Both the position numbers and the translations under genes were made by a program. Of a stretch of DNA of 64,000 nucleotides, positions 26,104 to 35,210 are shown piece after piece (position 1 is the stretch's first letter; each line of letters starts with the position of its first letter). The notes under the pieces are model-generated. The model saw only the letters and a program-made list of their open reading frames with translations, searched no databases and was not told where the DNA came from. Origin of the DNA: Anaerolineales bacterium (lineage in GTDB: Bacteria > Chloroflexota > Anaerolineae > Anaerolineales > UBA11579); the NCBI GenBank assembly GCA_026129255.1, contig JAHCIJ010000001.1:124001-188000 (forward strand), in the 5' to 3' direction.

Positions 26104-26742
26104 ATGTCCAACCAACAGATCGATCTCGGCCCCTTGTTTTCACAGGTGGTCAAAACACTCGCCCAACAGCAGACCCAGCTCAACAAAGCTGACACGCAGA
26201 ACCACGACCATGGCGACAACATGGTGCAGGTCTTCAAGCTGATCACCCAGGCTGTGGAACAGAAGCAGGGTAGCCCGCAGGCCAGCCAGCTGGACTATGC
26301 CGCCCAGCTGCTGGCGCAGCAGAACAGCGGCTCGGCCCAGCTGTACGCTAAGGGCCTGCAGCAGGCCGCCCAGCAGTTCCAGGGTGGCCAGATCGACGCC
26401 AATAACATCCTGCAGCTCATCCAGCTGCTCATGGGCGGCGGCCAGGCTGCGGCTCCGTCCGCTGCGCCTTCCGGCGCAGGCGCGCTCGGCAGCCTGCTGA
26501 CCCAGCTGGCCGGCGGCCAGGCCGCCTCCGCGGGCGCCGGTGATGACAAGATCAACATACAGGACCTGCTCAACGCTGGGCTCACCTATATGAACGCCAA
26601 GAACTCCGGCGCCAGTACCGGCGAGGCGCTCATCAAGGCCCTCGTCGCCGACAGCGCCATGGCGCCCACGCCGCACCGCGCCCAATCCAGCGAGCTGGTG
26701 CTCAAGACCCTGCTGGATGTTGTGGGCAACCTCAGCAAGTAG
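26104..26742 (+). CDS. Ala/Gln-rich soluble protein of unknown function
   Basis: 212 residues, no signal peptide or membrane helix. The N terminus has HDHGDNMVQVFKLI, a faint echo of the DAK2/DhaL motif that is too short to rely on. A helical Gln-rich middle, a Gly/Ala/Pro linker (about 112-150) and a helical C-terminal part follow. Codon use is extreme (CTG, CAG, GGC, GCC almost only), unlike the secretion genes upstream, which suggests high expression and marks the end of the low-GC island. A strong terminator follows. Confidence 0.7.
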   Translation: MSNQQIDLGPLFSQVVKTLAQQQTQLNKADTQNHDHGDNMVQVFKLITQAVEQKQGSPQASQLDYAAQLLAQQNSGSAQLYAKGLQQAAQQFQGGQIDANNILQLIQLLMGGGQAAAPSAAPSGAGALGSLLTQLAGGQAASAGAGDDKINIQDLLNAGLTYMNAKNSGASTGEALIKALVADSAMAPTPHRAQSSELVLKTLLDVVGNLSK

Positions 26743-26768
26743 CATCTAGCTTCCAGTACTCAGAATCA

Positions 26769-26798
26769 AAAAGCGCAGCGGGTTCCCGCTGCGCTTTT
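26769..26798. terminator. Bidirectional terminator
   Basis: A 14-bp perfect inverted repeat (26769-26782 with 26785-26798) has A-rich left and T-rich right ends, so it can end transcription both ways. It serves the plus gene ending at 26742. Judging by the displaced tail at 26826-26954, it was once the terminator of the mutase gene. Confidence 0.88.
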
Positions 26799-26825
26799 AA
26801 TATCCGCGTTCATCAGCGGTTAAAT

Positions 26826-26954
26826 CTAAATCTCCGTGCTCTCCTCGTACACGCCGAACTCCACTTTCATCAAGCTCATGATCTCGCCCAGGGTGGCGTA
26901 GGCGCGTACCGCGTCCAACAAAAAGGGCATGGTGTTCTCGGTGCCCTGGCAGGC
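26826..26954 (-). pseudogene. Displaced original 3' end of the acyl-CoA mutase gene
   Basis: Read on the minus strand this encodes 42 residues ending in a stop. They match the C terminus of the mutase (27020-28699) at 41 of 42 positions, the one change being Glu for Gln. The DNA differs at most synonymous sites. This copy has the GC-rich codons of the mutase body, whereas the present gene end is AT-rich. No start codon or ribosome site precedes it, so it is a remnant. Confidence 0.9.
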
Positions 26955-26956
26955 TT

Positions 26957-27013
26957 GCGTGGCTGCGCCACGCGTTGGAGTTTCTAGCGTGCTACGCCCG
27001 CTAACGAAACTCC
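26957..27013. repeat. Tandem-hairpin element, copy 1 (in the mutase tail)
   Basis: Hairpin A is GCGTGGC-TGC-GCCACGC (26957-26973). Three bases later hairpin B opens with GGAGTTTC (26977) and closes with GAAACTCC (27006-27013), with an inner TAGCG/CGCTA pairing and an unpaired AC. The same plan recurs three times around the tRNA at 29680. Confidence 0.85.
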
Positions 27014-27019
27014 GGTGAG

Positions 27020-28699
<1,680 letters not shown>

Positions 28700-28729
28700 T
28701 CCAGCAGCCTCCTAAGGCACAGTAGGGAA

Positions 28730-28735
28730 ATTATA
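28730..28735 (-). promoter_or_regulatory. -10 element of the mutase gene
   Basis: TATAAT on the minus strand, giving a leader of about 25 nt before the ATG (28697-28699), with AGGAGG at 28708-28713. No -35 is recognisable, as at several other promoters here. Confidence 0.6.
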
Positions 28736-28775
28736 GCGTACCCCTCCGCATGGCCCCGCGGCGGTAAGATTAGGC

Positions 28776-29567
28776 ATGACCCTCTTTTGGAGCACTTTTC
28801 TGGCTATCGGCGCCAGCCTGTTGGCGATCGTTACCCTGTGGTGGCTGCTCAGCCTGCGCCTCAAAGATGCCAGCATCGTCGATATTTTCTGGGGCAGCGG
28901 CTTTGTCACCGCCGCCTGGCTGTATGTTGCCCTCACGCCTGGCGAAGGGTTGCCCGCTCGCCGTGCGCTGCTGCTGGCGCTGGTCACCGTGTGGGGTTTG
29001 CGGCTGACGCTGCACATCGCCCGCCGCAACGCTGGTAAGGGCGAAGATTTCCGCTACCGCCAGATGCGCCAGCAAGCAGGCGGCAGCTGGTGGTGGCTGA
29101 GCTTCTTCAAGGTCTTCGTTTTGCAGGGCGCGCTCATGTGGCTCATCAGCCTGCCGCTGCTGGCCGCCGCGCTCGGCACGCGCCCGCTGGGCTGGTTGGA
29201 CGTGCTGGCCGCCGCGCTGTGGCTGCTCGGCTTCTACTTCGAAGCCATGGGCGACTGGCAGCTGGCGCGCTTCAAGGCAAACCCAGCCAACAAGGGCAAA
29301 GTGCTGGATATAGGTCTGTGGGCGTTGACGCGCCATCCCAACTATTTTGGTGATGCGGTGCAGTGGTGGGCGTTCTGGCTGCTGGCCGCAGCCGGCGGCC
29401 TGGCCTTTGGCCTGAGCTTGCTCAGCCCTTTAGTGATGACCTGGTTGCTGCGTTACGTCTCCGGCGTAGACCTGCTCGACAAAGCCCTCGCCGCCCGCAA
29501 GCCCGGCTACGCCGCCTACATGAAGCGCACTCCTGCCTTCATCCCCTGGCCGCGAAAGAAGCGGTAA
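28776..29567 (+). CDS. DUF1295 / steroid 5-alpha-reductase-like membrane protein
   Basis: 263 residues with about six membrane helices. The C-terminal block LWALTRHPNYFGDAVQWW followed by SGVDLLDKA is typical of DUF1295 proteins and the related isoprenylcysteine methyltransferase/reductase fold. The substrate is unknown; lipid or sterol reduction is a family-level guess. TAAGAT at 28765-28770 lies only 5 nt before the ATG and no ribosome site is seen, so the message may be leaderless. Confidence 0.82.
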   Translation: MTLFWSTFLAIGASLLAIVTLWWLLSLRLKDASIVDIFWGSGFVTAAWLYVALTPGEGLPARRALLLALVTVWGLRLTLHIARRNAGKGEDFRYRQMRQQAGGSWWWLSFFKVFVLQGALMWLISLPLLAAALGTRPLGWLDVLAAALWLLGFYFEAMGDWQLARFKANPANKGKVLDIGLWALTRHPNYFGDAVQWWAFWLLAAAGGLAFGLSLLSPLVMTWLLRYVSGVDLLDKALAARKPGYAAYMKRTPAFIPWPRKKR

Positions 29568-29600
29568 GTACTCACGCGATTGCTGGTAAAATTTTGTTTC

Positions 29601-29653
29601 GCTCCAAATAGGAGCGTGGAGTTTATAGCCGTGCGTAGCACGGCGGAAACTCC
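29601..29653. repeat. Tandem-hairpin element, copy 2
   Basis: Hairpin A is GCTCC-AAATA-GGAGC (29601-29615). Hairpin B runs from GGAGTTT (29618) to AAACTCC (29653) with an inner GCCGTGC-GTA-GCACGGC stem. It ends 26 bp upstream of tRNA-Glu. Confidence 0.82.
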
Positions 29654-29657
29654 AAGA

Positions 29658-29676
29658 GCAAGTGCGTAGCACTTGC
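29658..29676. repeat. Single hairpin upstream of tRNA-Glu
   Basis: GCAAGTGC-GTA-GCACTTGC, an 8-bp perfect stem with the same GTA loop as the inner hairpin of copy 2. It ends three bases before the tRNA and may affect its 5' processing. Confidence 0.75.
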
Positions 29677-29679
29677 GAC

Positions 29680-29752
29680 GCCCTCATCGTCTAGTGGCCT
29701 AGGACGTGGCCCTCTCAAGGCCAAAACCGGGGTTCGACTCCCCGTGGGGGCA
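29680..29752 (+). tRNA. tRNA-Glu (anticodon CTC)
   Basis: A 73-nt cloverleaf. The acceptor arm pairs GCCCTCA with TGGGGGC, with discriminator A. The anticodon stem TGGCC/GGCCA encloses loop CTCTCAA, so the anticodon is CTC (reads GAG). The T arm contains GGTTCGACTCC. The CCA end is not encoded. Hairpin repeats flank it on both sides. Confidence 0.95.
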
Positions 29753-29755
29753 TAC

Positions 29756-29817
29756 GTGGCGGCTGGCGCCGCCACTCTTAGGAGTTTCTACTCGGCTGCG
29801 CCGAGTAACGAAACTCC
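29756..29817. repeat. Tandem-hairpin element, copy 3
   Basis: Hairpin A is GTGGCGGC-TGGC-GCCGCCAC (29756-29775). After TCTTA, hairpin B is GGAGTTTC (29781) to GAAACTCC (29817) with an inner TACTCGGC-TGC-GCCGAGTA stem and an unpaired AC, the same AC as in copy 1. It begins 4 nt after the tRNA. Confidence 0.86.
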
Positions 29818-29857
29818 ACACGTTAGTTCGGTACAAGTACGCGAAGGGGTATATGTT

Positions 29858-29916
29858 GCGCCTGACGGCGCTACGCCTAGGAGTTGTTACCGAGCTTCGC
29901 TCGGTCACGCAACTCC
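29858..29916. repeat. Tandem-hairpin element, copy 4
   Basis: Hairpin A is GCGCC-TGAC-GGCGC (29858-29871). Hairpin B is GGAGTTG (29880) to CAACTCC (29916) with an inner ACCGAGC-TTC-GCTCGGT stem. The outer arm has changed on both sides (TTTC to TTG, GAAA to CAA), a compensatory change that supports selection for pairing. The T-rich stretch after it may help end the tRNA transcript. Confidence 0.82.
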
Positions 29917-29944
29917 TTTCTTTTTGTAGAGAACGTGCTTCCGG

Positions 29945-31057
29945 TTAGCGTTTGTCGGCCAGCATCGTGGTTGCCAGGCCGCGGCCCGCATCGGTGAGGT
30001 GCAGGCTGCCGTTTTCCAGGCGCACCAGGCCGCGCTCGTCGGCGCGCTGCACCACGCCGCGGGCGAAGGCAGGCTCCCAGCGCAAATGGTCGTGCAGGTG
30101 GTCGAGGCGGTTTTCCACCTCGGCCTCGGGCGTGCCTTCGTGATGCAGCAGGTGGATGGTGAGCATCGTCTGGGCAAACTCCCAGCGTTGGCGGGCGCGG
30201 CGGGCGGCGCTGGCCAGTAGACCGCGCTGTGGCGCAAAGAGCAGGCACAGCGCAAACAGCACGCCAATGATGGTGGCCATCGAGCCGGCGATGTTGGCGT
30301 CCATTAGGTGGGCCATCCAGTAGCCGCCCACGGCACCCAGCGCACCCAGACCTACAGCGTACAGCAGCATGCGCTCCAGCTTATCGGTGAGCAGGTAGGC
30401 GGCCGCGGCAGGCGCCACCATGAAAGCCACTACCAGAATGGAGCCTACCGCATCGAAGGCGCCTACGGCGGTGATGGAAACCAGCCCCATCAGCCCATAG
30501 TGGATCAGCGCAGGAGAGAAGCCCAGCGCCGCGGCCAAGCCAGCATCGAAGGTGGCCAGCTTGAGCTCTTTGTAGAAGGCCAGGATAAAAATCAGATTGA
30601 CTAAAGCGATAGCTCCCATCACCACCAGCGAACGTGGCAGCAGCGTGCCGAACAGCATCAGGCGATCAAAGGGCGCGAAGGCCAGCTCGCCCAATAGCAC
30701 GGCATCGGTGTCAAGGTGCACACCGCGGGCAAAGCGCGAGATCAGGATGACGGCAATACTGAACAGGGCCGGAAACACCAGGCCGATGGCAGCATCATGC
30801 TTGACCAGCTTGGTGCGGTTGAGTAACTCGGTGAGGCTCACGGTGATGAGCCCCATCGCCGCCGCGCCAAAGATCAGCCACGGCGATTCCAGATCACCGG
30901 TCGCCAGGAAGCCCAGCACAATGCCCAGCAGCACGGTGTGGCTGATGGCATCACTCATCATCGCCATGCCGCGTAGCACCAGGAACACGCCGGGCAGGGC
31001 GCAGGCCGCCGCCACCACGATACCGATAAGTTGAATTTCGATCTGGGCGCTACTCAT
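29945..31057 (-). CDS. Zn/Mn ABC transporter permease (ABC-3 family) with winged-helix-like tail
   Basis: The start is the ATG at 31057, inside the end of the upstream gene, with AAAGGA at a good distance. Eight or so membrane helices (residues 1-280) match ZnuB/MntB-type permeases, including AFDAVGSILVVAFMVAPAA. An extra cytoplasmic tail of about 85 residues (QTMLTIHLLHHEG to the end) looks like a winged-helix domain and ends in GLVRLENGSLHLTDAGRGLA. Such tails are absent from ordinary permeases. It is the last gene of the metal-uptake operon. Confidence 0.88.
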   Translation of the reverse strand: MSSAQIEIQLIGIVVAAACALPGVFLVLRGMAMMSDAISHTVLLGIVLGFLATGDLESPWLIFGAAAMGLITVSLTELLNRTKLVKHDAAIGLVFPALFSIAVILISRFARGVHLDTDAVLLGELAFAPFDRLMLFGTLLPRSLVVMGAIALVNLIFILAFYKELKLATFDAGLAAALGFSPALIHYGLMGLVSITAVGAFDAVGSILVVAFMVAPAAAAYLLTDKLERMLLYAVGLGALGAVGGYWMAHLMDANIAGSMATIIGVLFALCLLFAPQRGLLASAARRARQRWEFAQTMLTIHLLHHEGTPEAEVENRLDHLHDHLRWEPAFARGVVQRADERGLVRLENGSLHLTDAGRGLATTMLADKR

Positions 31058-32189
31058 GGTCAGCATCCTTTGCGGGTTGCAGGCGGGCTTGTGCGCTGCG
31101 CACACCCTCGGCGGTCAGGCTCCATTTTTTGTCGGAGTGCGGCACGGCCAGCCCGCGGCGTTGCAGCTCTTCGAGCGAGCGGCGCACGTTGCCGGCGCCG
31201 CTCACGGCTTCGAGCGCGGTTACGGCATGCGGGTGGGTGGGGTCAGCATGCTGCGAGCTCATCAGGTAGATGTTCTCCAGCACCGCCTCGGTGCGCAGGC
31301 GGCTGCGGTTGCGCCACTGGCGCAGCCAGTTCCACACCAGGCCGCGATTGGGCGCAAACAGCAGCGAGACCAGCACGATCAGGCTGATGCACAGCACGAT
31401 GACCGGCCCGGTGGAGAGACCGCTACCCAAGCTGCTCACCAGCGCGCCGGCCACACCGGCCAGCGCGCCAAACAGGGCGGAGAGCAGGGTCATGCGGCCC
31501 AGGTTGTCGGTCCATTGGCGCGCCGCGGCGCCGGGCGCTACCAGCATGGCGCTCATCAGCACCACGCCCACGGCTTGCAGGCCGATCACAACGGCTACCA
31601 CCAGCAGGGTGGTGAGTAAGATGTCGATGCCGCGCATGGGTAAGCCCAGGCTGGCACCAAACTCGCGGTCAAAGCTCAGTAGTTTGAATTCTTTCCAGAA
31701 GACCAGCACCAGCAGCAGCGCCAGGCCGCCAAAGACGGCCATGGTCTGCACATCGCGCGTGAGCAGCGTGGCGGCCTGGCCGAAGAGGAAGGTATTGAGG
31801 CCGGCTTGCCGCGCATCCGGGTTGCGCTGCAAAAATGTAAGCAGCAGCAGGCCAAATCCAAAGAACACCGAGAGTACGATGCCCAGTACGCTGTCTTCTT
31901 TCAAGCGCGTGCGTGAGGTCACGTTGAGCAGCACCAAAATTGCCAGCACGCCAGCAATGCCCGCGCCCAGCATCAGCACCGCTGGGGATTTGCTGCCGGT
32001 GAGCATATAGGCGATGGCTACACCGGGCAGCGCGGCGTGCGAGAGCGCATCGCCCAGCAGGCTTTGCTTGCGCAGCACGGCGAAGCTGCCCAGCACGCCA
32101 CTGACCACGCCCAGGATGGCGGTGCCGCTGGCTACCGTGCGGATGGTGTGGTCGGTTAGCAAACTGCTAAGGAGTTCAAGCAGGGTCAT
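31050..32189 (-). CDS. Zn/Mn ABC transporter permease (ABC-3 family) with winged-helix-like tail
   Basis: 379 residues. The membrane part (1-285) has the family blocks [13 protein letters not shown] and [16 protein letters not shown]. The tail (about 295-379) again resembles a winged helix: [34 protein letters not shown] and EGVRSAQ. It is paralogous to the next permease and probably pairs with it. It overlaps the ATPase gene by ATGA and its partner permease by 8 nt. Confidence 0.88.
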   Translation of the reverse strand: MTLLELLSSLLTDHTIRTVASGTAILGVVSGVLGSFAVLRKQSLLGDALSHAALPGVAIAYMLTGSKSPAVLMLGAGIAGVLAILVLLNVTSRTRLKEDSVLGIVLSVFFGFGLLLLTFLQRNPDARQAGLNTFLFGQAATLLTRDVQTMAVFGGLALLLVLVFWKEFKLLSFDREFGASLGLPMRGIDILLTTLLVVAVVIGLQAVGVVLMSAMLVAPGAAARQWTDNLGRMTLLSALFGALAGVAGALVSSLGSGLSTGPVIVLCISLIVLVSLLFAPNRGLVWNWLRQWRNRSRLRTEAVLENIYLMSSQHADPTHPHAVTALEAVSGAGNVRRSLEELQRRGLAVPHSDKKWSLTAEGVRSAQARLQPAKDADHE

Positions 32190-32929
32190 GGCTTCTTGTT
32201 GAGAAAGCCCACGCGGCCGCCATAGGCCGTGCGCAGGTTCTCATCCGTAAAGACTTCATCCACCGGCCCGCTGGCGATGCGGCGCACGTTCAGCAGCATC
32301 ACCCAGTCAAAGTACTCGGACACAGTTTGCAGGTCGTGATGCACGGCCAGCACGGTTTTGCCGTCGGCGCGCAAGTCTTTGAGGATGTCTACGATGGCGC
32401 GCTCTGTGGTGGCGTCCACGCCTTGGAACGGCTCATCCATAAAGTAGACCTGAGCATCCTGCATCAGGGCGCGCGCCAAAAAGGTGCGTTGCTGTTGCCC
32501 GCCGGAAAGCTGGCTGATCTGGCGGCCAGCGTAATCGGCCATGCCCACTTTTTCCAGGGCCAGCTCAGCAGCGCGGCGGTCGGCTGCGCCCGGCCGGCGC
32601 ACCCAACCCAGCTTGCCGTAGTTGCCCATCATGACCACATCCAACACGCTGGTGGGGAAGTCCCAATCCACACTGCCGCGTTGTGGCACGTAGCCCACCA
32701 GGCTGCGTTGCTCCTGATATGGCTTGTCAAAAATGGAGACATGGCCAGCGGCGGGAGTGAGCAGGCCGAGGATGGCTTTGAGCATCGTGGTCTTGCCGGC
32801 GCCGTTGGGGCCAACGATGGCCATGAGAACGCCCTGTGGGACGTCAAGATCGACGTCCCACAGAACCGGCTTCTCCTGGTAAGCGACGGTAAGGTCAGCT
32901 ACCTGAACAGCGAGTGTTTGTTTATCCAT
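32186..32929 (-). CDS. Zn/Mn ABC transporter ATP-binding protein
   Basis: 247 residues with Walker [10 protein letters not shown], signature LSGGQQQR, Walker B VYFMDEPF and the switch His in VLAVHHDL. Sequence and context match ZnuC/MntB-type ATPases. It begins 11 nt after the substrate-binding protein gene. Confidence 0.93.
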   Translation of the reverse strand: MDKQTLAVQVADLTVAYQEKPVLWDVDLDVPQGVLMAIVGPNGAGKTTMLKAILGLLTPAAGHVSIFDKPYQEQRSLVGYVPQRGSVDWDFPTSVLDVVMMGNYGKLGWVRRPGAADRRAAELALEKVGMADYAGRQISQLSGGQQQRTFLARALMQDAQVYFMDEPFQGVDATTERAIVDILKDLRADGKTVLAVHHDLQTVSEYFDWVMLLNVRRIASGPVDEVFTDENLRTAYGGRVGFLNKKP

Positions 32930-32940
32930 ATGCGCCTCAA

Positions 32941-33867
32941 TTACTCGCCGAGCAACGCGCCGACGATGGTATCGATATTATGGCGCACCATGCCGAGATA
33001 CGTACCCTCAGCAGTGGCCGGGTCGCCCATCGCATCCGAGAACAATTGCCCGCCGATGGCTACCTCGTGGCCTTGGGCGCGCACGGCTTCCTGCAGAGCT
33101 TCTACCGTGCGCACAGGCACGGAGGACTCGATGAATACCGCAGGGATCTGGCGCTCCACGATCGTGTTGGCCAACTGCTGCACGTCTGAGGTGCTGGCTT
33201 CGGATTGCGTGCTGATGCCTTGCAGGCCCATCACCTCAAAGCCATAGGCGCGGCCGAAGTAGTTGAAGGCGTCATGCGCAGTGATGAGCACGCGCTCTTC
33301 GGCGCTCAGGCGCTCAGCCTGGCTGCGTACATACGCATCCAGCGTGTCCAGCTCGGCCAAGTAGGCGGCGGCGTTGGCTTCAAAGGTGGCGGCGTTCTCA
33401 GGCTCAGCCGCCATCAGCGTATCGCGCACAGCTTCCACAACATAACGCCACAGTTGCACATCGAACCACACATGCGGGTCATGCTCATCCGGGTAGATGG
33501 GGGAGGCTAGCAGGCGGTCAGCCGGGATGCTTTCGGCCACGGGCACCACTGTTTTGTATTCGCTGATCTGCTCCAGGATGTTATCCATCTGCGCTTCGAG
33601 GAACAGGCCGTTGTAGAAAATGATGTCTGCATTTTGCAGGGTGGTCACATCCCCCTCCGAGGCCACGTAGAGGTGGGGGTCTACGCCTGGGCCCATCAGC
33701 GGGGTGACCTCGATCAGATCTCCGCCTATGATCCGAGCCGCATCGGCGATCTGGCCGATGGTGGTGACCACGCGCAGCTTGCCGGAATCTGGCGCCTGCG
33801 CGGCGCATGCACTCAGCGCCAAAGCGAGCACGCTGAGGAGAAGAATAGCTTGGGTAAAACGTTTCAT
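32941..33867 (-). CDS. Zn/Mn-binding lipoprotein of the ABC importer (cluster A-I SBP)
   Basis: A lipoprotein signal ending LSAC (Cys21) anchors it outside the membrane. Metal ligands expected for the ZnuA/TroA/PsaA family are His in DPHLY, His in DPHVW, His in TAHDAFNYF and Asp in FSDAMG. The third ligand is His, as in TroA and ZnuA, rather than Glu as in PsaA/MntC, which leans to zinc or mixed zinc/manganese. There is no His-rich loop of the classic ZnuA type. It is the first gene of the operon, behind a metal-repressor-like operator. Confidence 0.92.
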   Translation of the reverse strand: MKRFTQAILLLSVLALALSACAAQAPDSGKLRVVTTIGQIADAARIIGGDLIEVTPLMGPGVDPHLYVASEGDVTTLQNADIIFYNGLFLEAQMDNILEQISEYKTVVPVAESIPADRLLASPIYPDEHDPHVWFDVQLWRYVVEAVRDTLMAAEPENAATFEANAAAYLAELDTLDAYVRSQAERLSAEERVLITAHDAFNYFGRAYGFEVMGLQGISTQSEASTSDVQQLANTIVERQIPAVFIESSVPVRTVEALQEAVRAQGHEVAIGGQLFSDAMGDPATAEGTYLGMVRHNIDTIVGALLGE

Positions 33868-33885
33868 TGGTTGTAGCTCTCCGTT

Positions 33886-33929
33886 TTTAGGAATGCCTAA
33901 ATATAAGCGAGTAGATGGCTAAATGTCAA
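33886..33929 (-). promoter_or_regulatory. Metal-operon promoter with DtxR/MntR-like operator
   Basis: On the minus strand, -35 TTGACA (33924-33929) and -10 TATATT (33900-33905) are 18 bp apart. A 16-bp inverted repeat, TTTAGGAATGCCTAAA on the plus strand (33886-33901), touches the -10 and covers the start point. TTAGG/CCTAA half-sites resemble those of the DtxR/MntR/IdeR family, so metal-bound repression is likely (inference). Confidence 0.75.
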
Positions 33930-33953
33930 GAGGGGCTTTTTTGTTTTGCACTA

Positions 33954-33996
33954 TTGACATGTGGCGCAAAACCGCTTTAGAATGGGAACGCTCCCA
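33954..33996 (+). promoter_or_regulatory. Promoter and first operator of the lacI-family gene
   Basis: -35 TTGACA (33954-33959), 18-bp spacer, -10 TAGAAT (33978-33983). The palindrome TGGGAACGCTCCCA (33983-33996) covers the start point, as expected for LacI-family autorepression. Confidence 0.82.
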
Positions 33997-34046
33997 ATAT
34001 CTGACATAATTGAGTAGTTTTTCCCTGTGATTTTGGCTTGTGAAGT

Positions 34047-34060
34047 TGGGAACGCTCTCA
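34047..34060 (+). promoter_or_regulatory. Second LacI-type operator
   Basis: TGGGAACGCTCTCA differs from the first operator by one base. The centres are 64 bp apart, about six helical turns, so a tetramer could bridge them by looping. Confidence 0.75.
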
Positions 34061-34072
34061 GAAAGGCGCAGA

Positions 34073-35068
34073 TTGAGTACGATCGAGGAAATTGCCAAGC
34101 AGGCAGGGGTGTCACGTTCGACGGTTTCTCGAGTCATCAATGATGACCCGAACGTGAACGAGCAGACCCGCGAGCGCGTGTTGGAGGTGGTGTCCTCCAA
34201 CAACTATGTGCCGAATCGCGCCGCTCGCAAGCTGGCCGGCGGCCGCACAGGGGTGATCGGCTTGGTTATTCCTATTGGCGTTTCCCGCCTGTTCGTGGAG
34301 CCTTTCTTCCCCATCCTCATTCAAAGCGTCACCAATCGCTGTAATCATCTCAATCGTTCGGTCATGTTCTGGCTGGGCGAGCCGGAGTACGAGCGCAGAA
34401 GCATTACCCAGATTCTTAGCAATGACCTTCTTGACGGGGTCATTGTTTCGTCTCTGCAGGATAAAGATCCCATCGTCGAGGCCTTGCACTATTCGCAGAT
34501 CCCCTTTGTGCTCATCGGTCGCTACCGAGACAACCTACCCGTCAATTTTGTGGATATTGACAATGAGAAGTGCACCCAGGCGGCAGTCAACTATCTCATC
34601 CAGACCGGGCGCAAACGCATCGCCACCATCACTGGCGTCGCCGGTACCTTGGTGAGCCGCGAGCGCCTGGATGCCTATCGCAGCACCTTGGCCAAGGCTG
34701 GCATGCCTGTGGATGAGAAACTCATCGCCGAGGGTGGTTTTGTCGAAGAGGGCGGCTATGCTGCTATGGCCAATATCTTCCCTCACAAGCCAGACGCGGT
34801 CTTTGCCACCAACGACGCCATGGCCGTAGGCGCCATCCGTTACCTGCGTGAGCAGGGCATGCGCGTGCCGGAAGATGTGGCCGTGGTGGGCTTTGATGAT
34901 GCGCCCTTTGCTGCCAGCTATAAGCCCGCACTCACCACCATTTCACAGCCCATCGGGGAGCTCGGCCGCCAGGCGGTAGACATGCTGGTCAAGATTATTG
35001 ACCAGCAGCCAGAGGAGCTCATGACCCAGGTGTTGCCCTCAGACCTAATTATCCGGGAATCGGCCTAA
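34073..35068 (+). CDS. LacI-family transcriptional regulator
   Basis: The start is chosen as TTG at 34073, preceded by AAAGG at 6 nt and giving the usual STIEEIAKQAGVSRSTVSRV opening. The longer GTG start at 34040 would run through an operator. The helix-turn-helix (1-25), hinge NRAARKLA and a periplasmic-binding-like effector domain with FATNDAMAVGAIRYL and VVGFDDAPFA are clear. It probably represses itself and the sugar-uptake genes that follow until a sugar binds. Confidence 0.92.
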   Translation: MSTIEEIAKQAGVSRSTVSRVINDDPNVNEQTRERVLEVVSSNNYVPNRAARKLAGGRTGVIGLVIPIGVSRLFVEPFFPILIQSVTNRCNHLNRSVMFWLGEPEYERRSITQILSNDLLDGVIVSSLQDKDPIVEALHYSQIPFVLIGRYRDNLPVNFVDIDNEKCTQAAVNYLIQTGRKRIATITGVAGTLVSRERLDAYRSTLAKAGMPVDEKLIAEGGFVEEGGYAAMANIFPHKPDAVFATNDAMAVGAIRYLREQGMRVPEDVAVVGFDDAPFAASYKPALTTISQPIGELGRQAVDMLVKIIDQQPEELMTQVLPSDLIIRESA

Positions 35069-35092
35069 GCCATGCAGCAGCCGATTCTTTTT
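35057..35092 (+). terminator. Terminator of the lacI-family gene
   Basis: GAATCGGC (35057-35064) pairs with GCCGATTC (35080-35087) around a 15-nt loop, followed by TTTTT. The stem begins inside the last codons of the gene. Confidence 0.78.
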
Positions 35093-35176
35093 GTTTCCCT
35101 GTGTATTCACATAGCTCACGATGAAGGAGGTGGTTGCCCTATCTGGCGGAAGCCCTAAGTCCGTTTTTGTTTACAG

Positions 35177-35192
35177 TAGTTTATATAAACTA
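35177..35192 (+). promoter_or_regulatory. Perfect palindrome before the sugar-binding protein gene
   Basis: TAGTTTATATAAACTA is a 16-bp perfect palindrome ending just before the ribosome site GAGGAGA. AGTTT/AAACT half-sites recall ROK-family (XylR/NagC-like) operators. It could also contain the -10 (TATATA). It differs from the LacI operators, so a second regulator may act here. Confidence 0.5.
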
Positions 35193-35210
35193 TCAAGAGG
35201 AGAAGTGTAC

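Noticed and set aside
26104-26742. DAK2/DhaL kinase-subunit assignment
   Set aside because: Only a short GDN-type segment fits. The metal-binding aspartate pattern of DhaL is not present.
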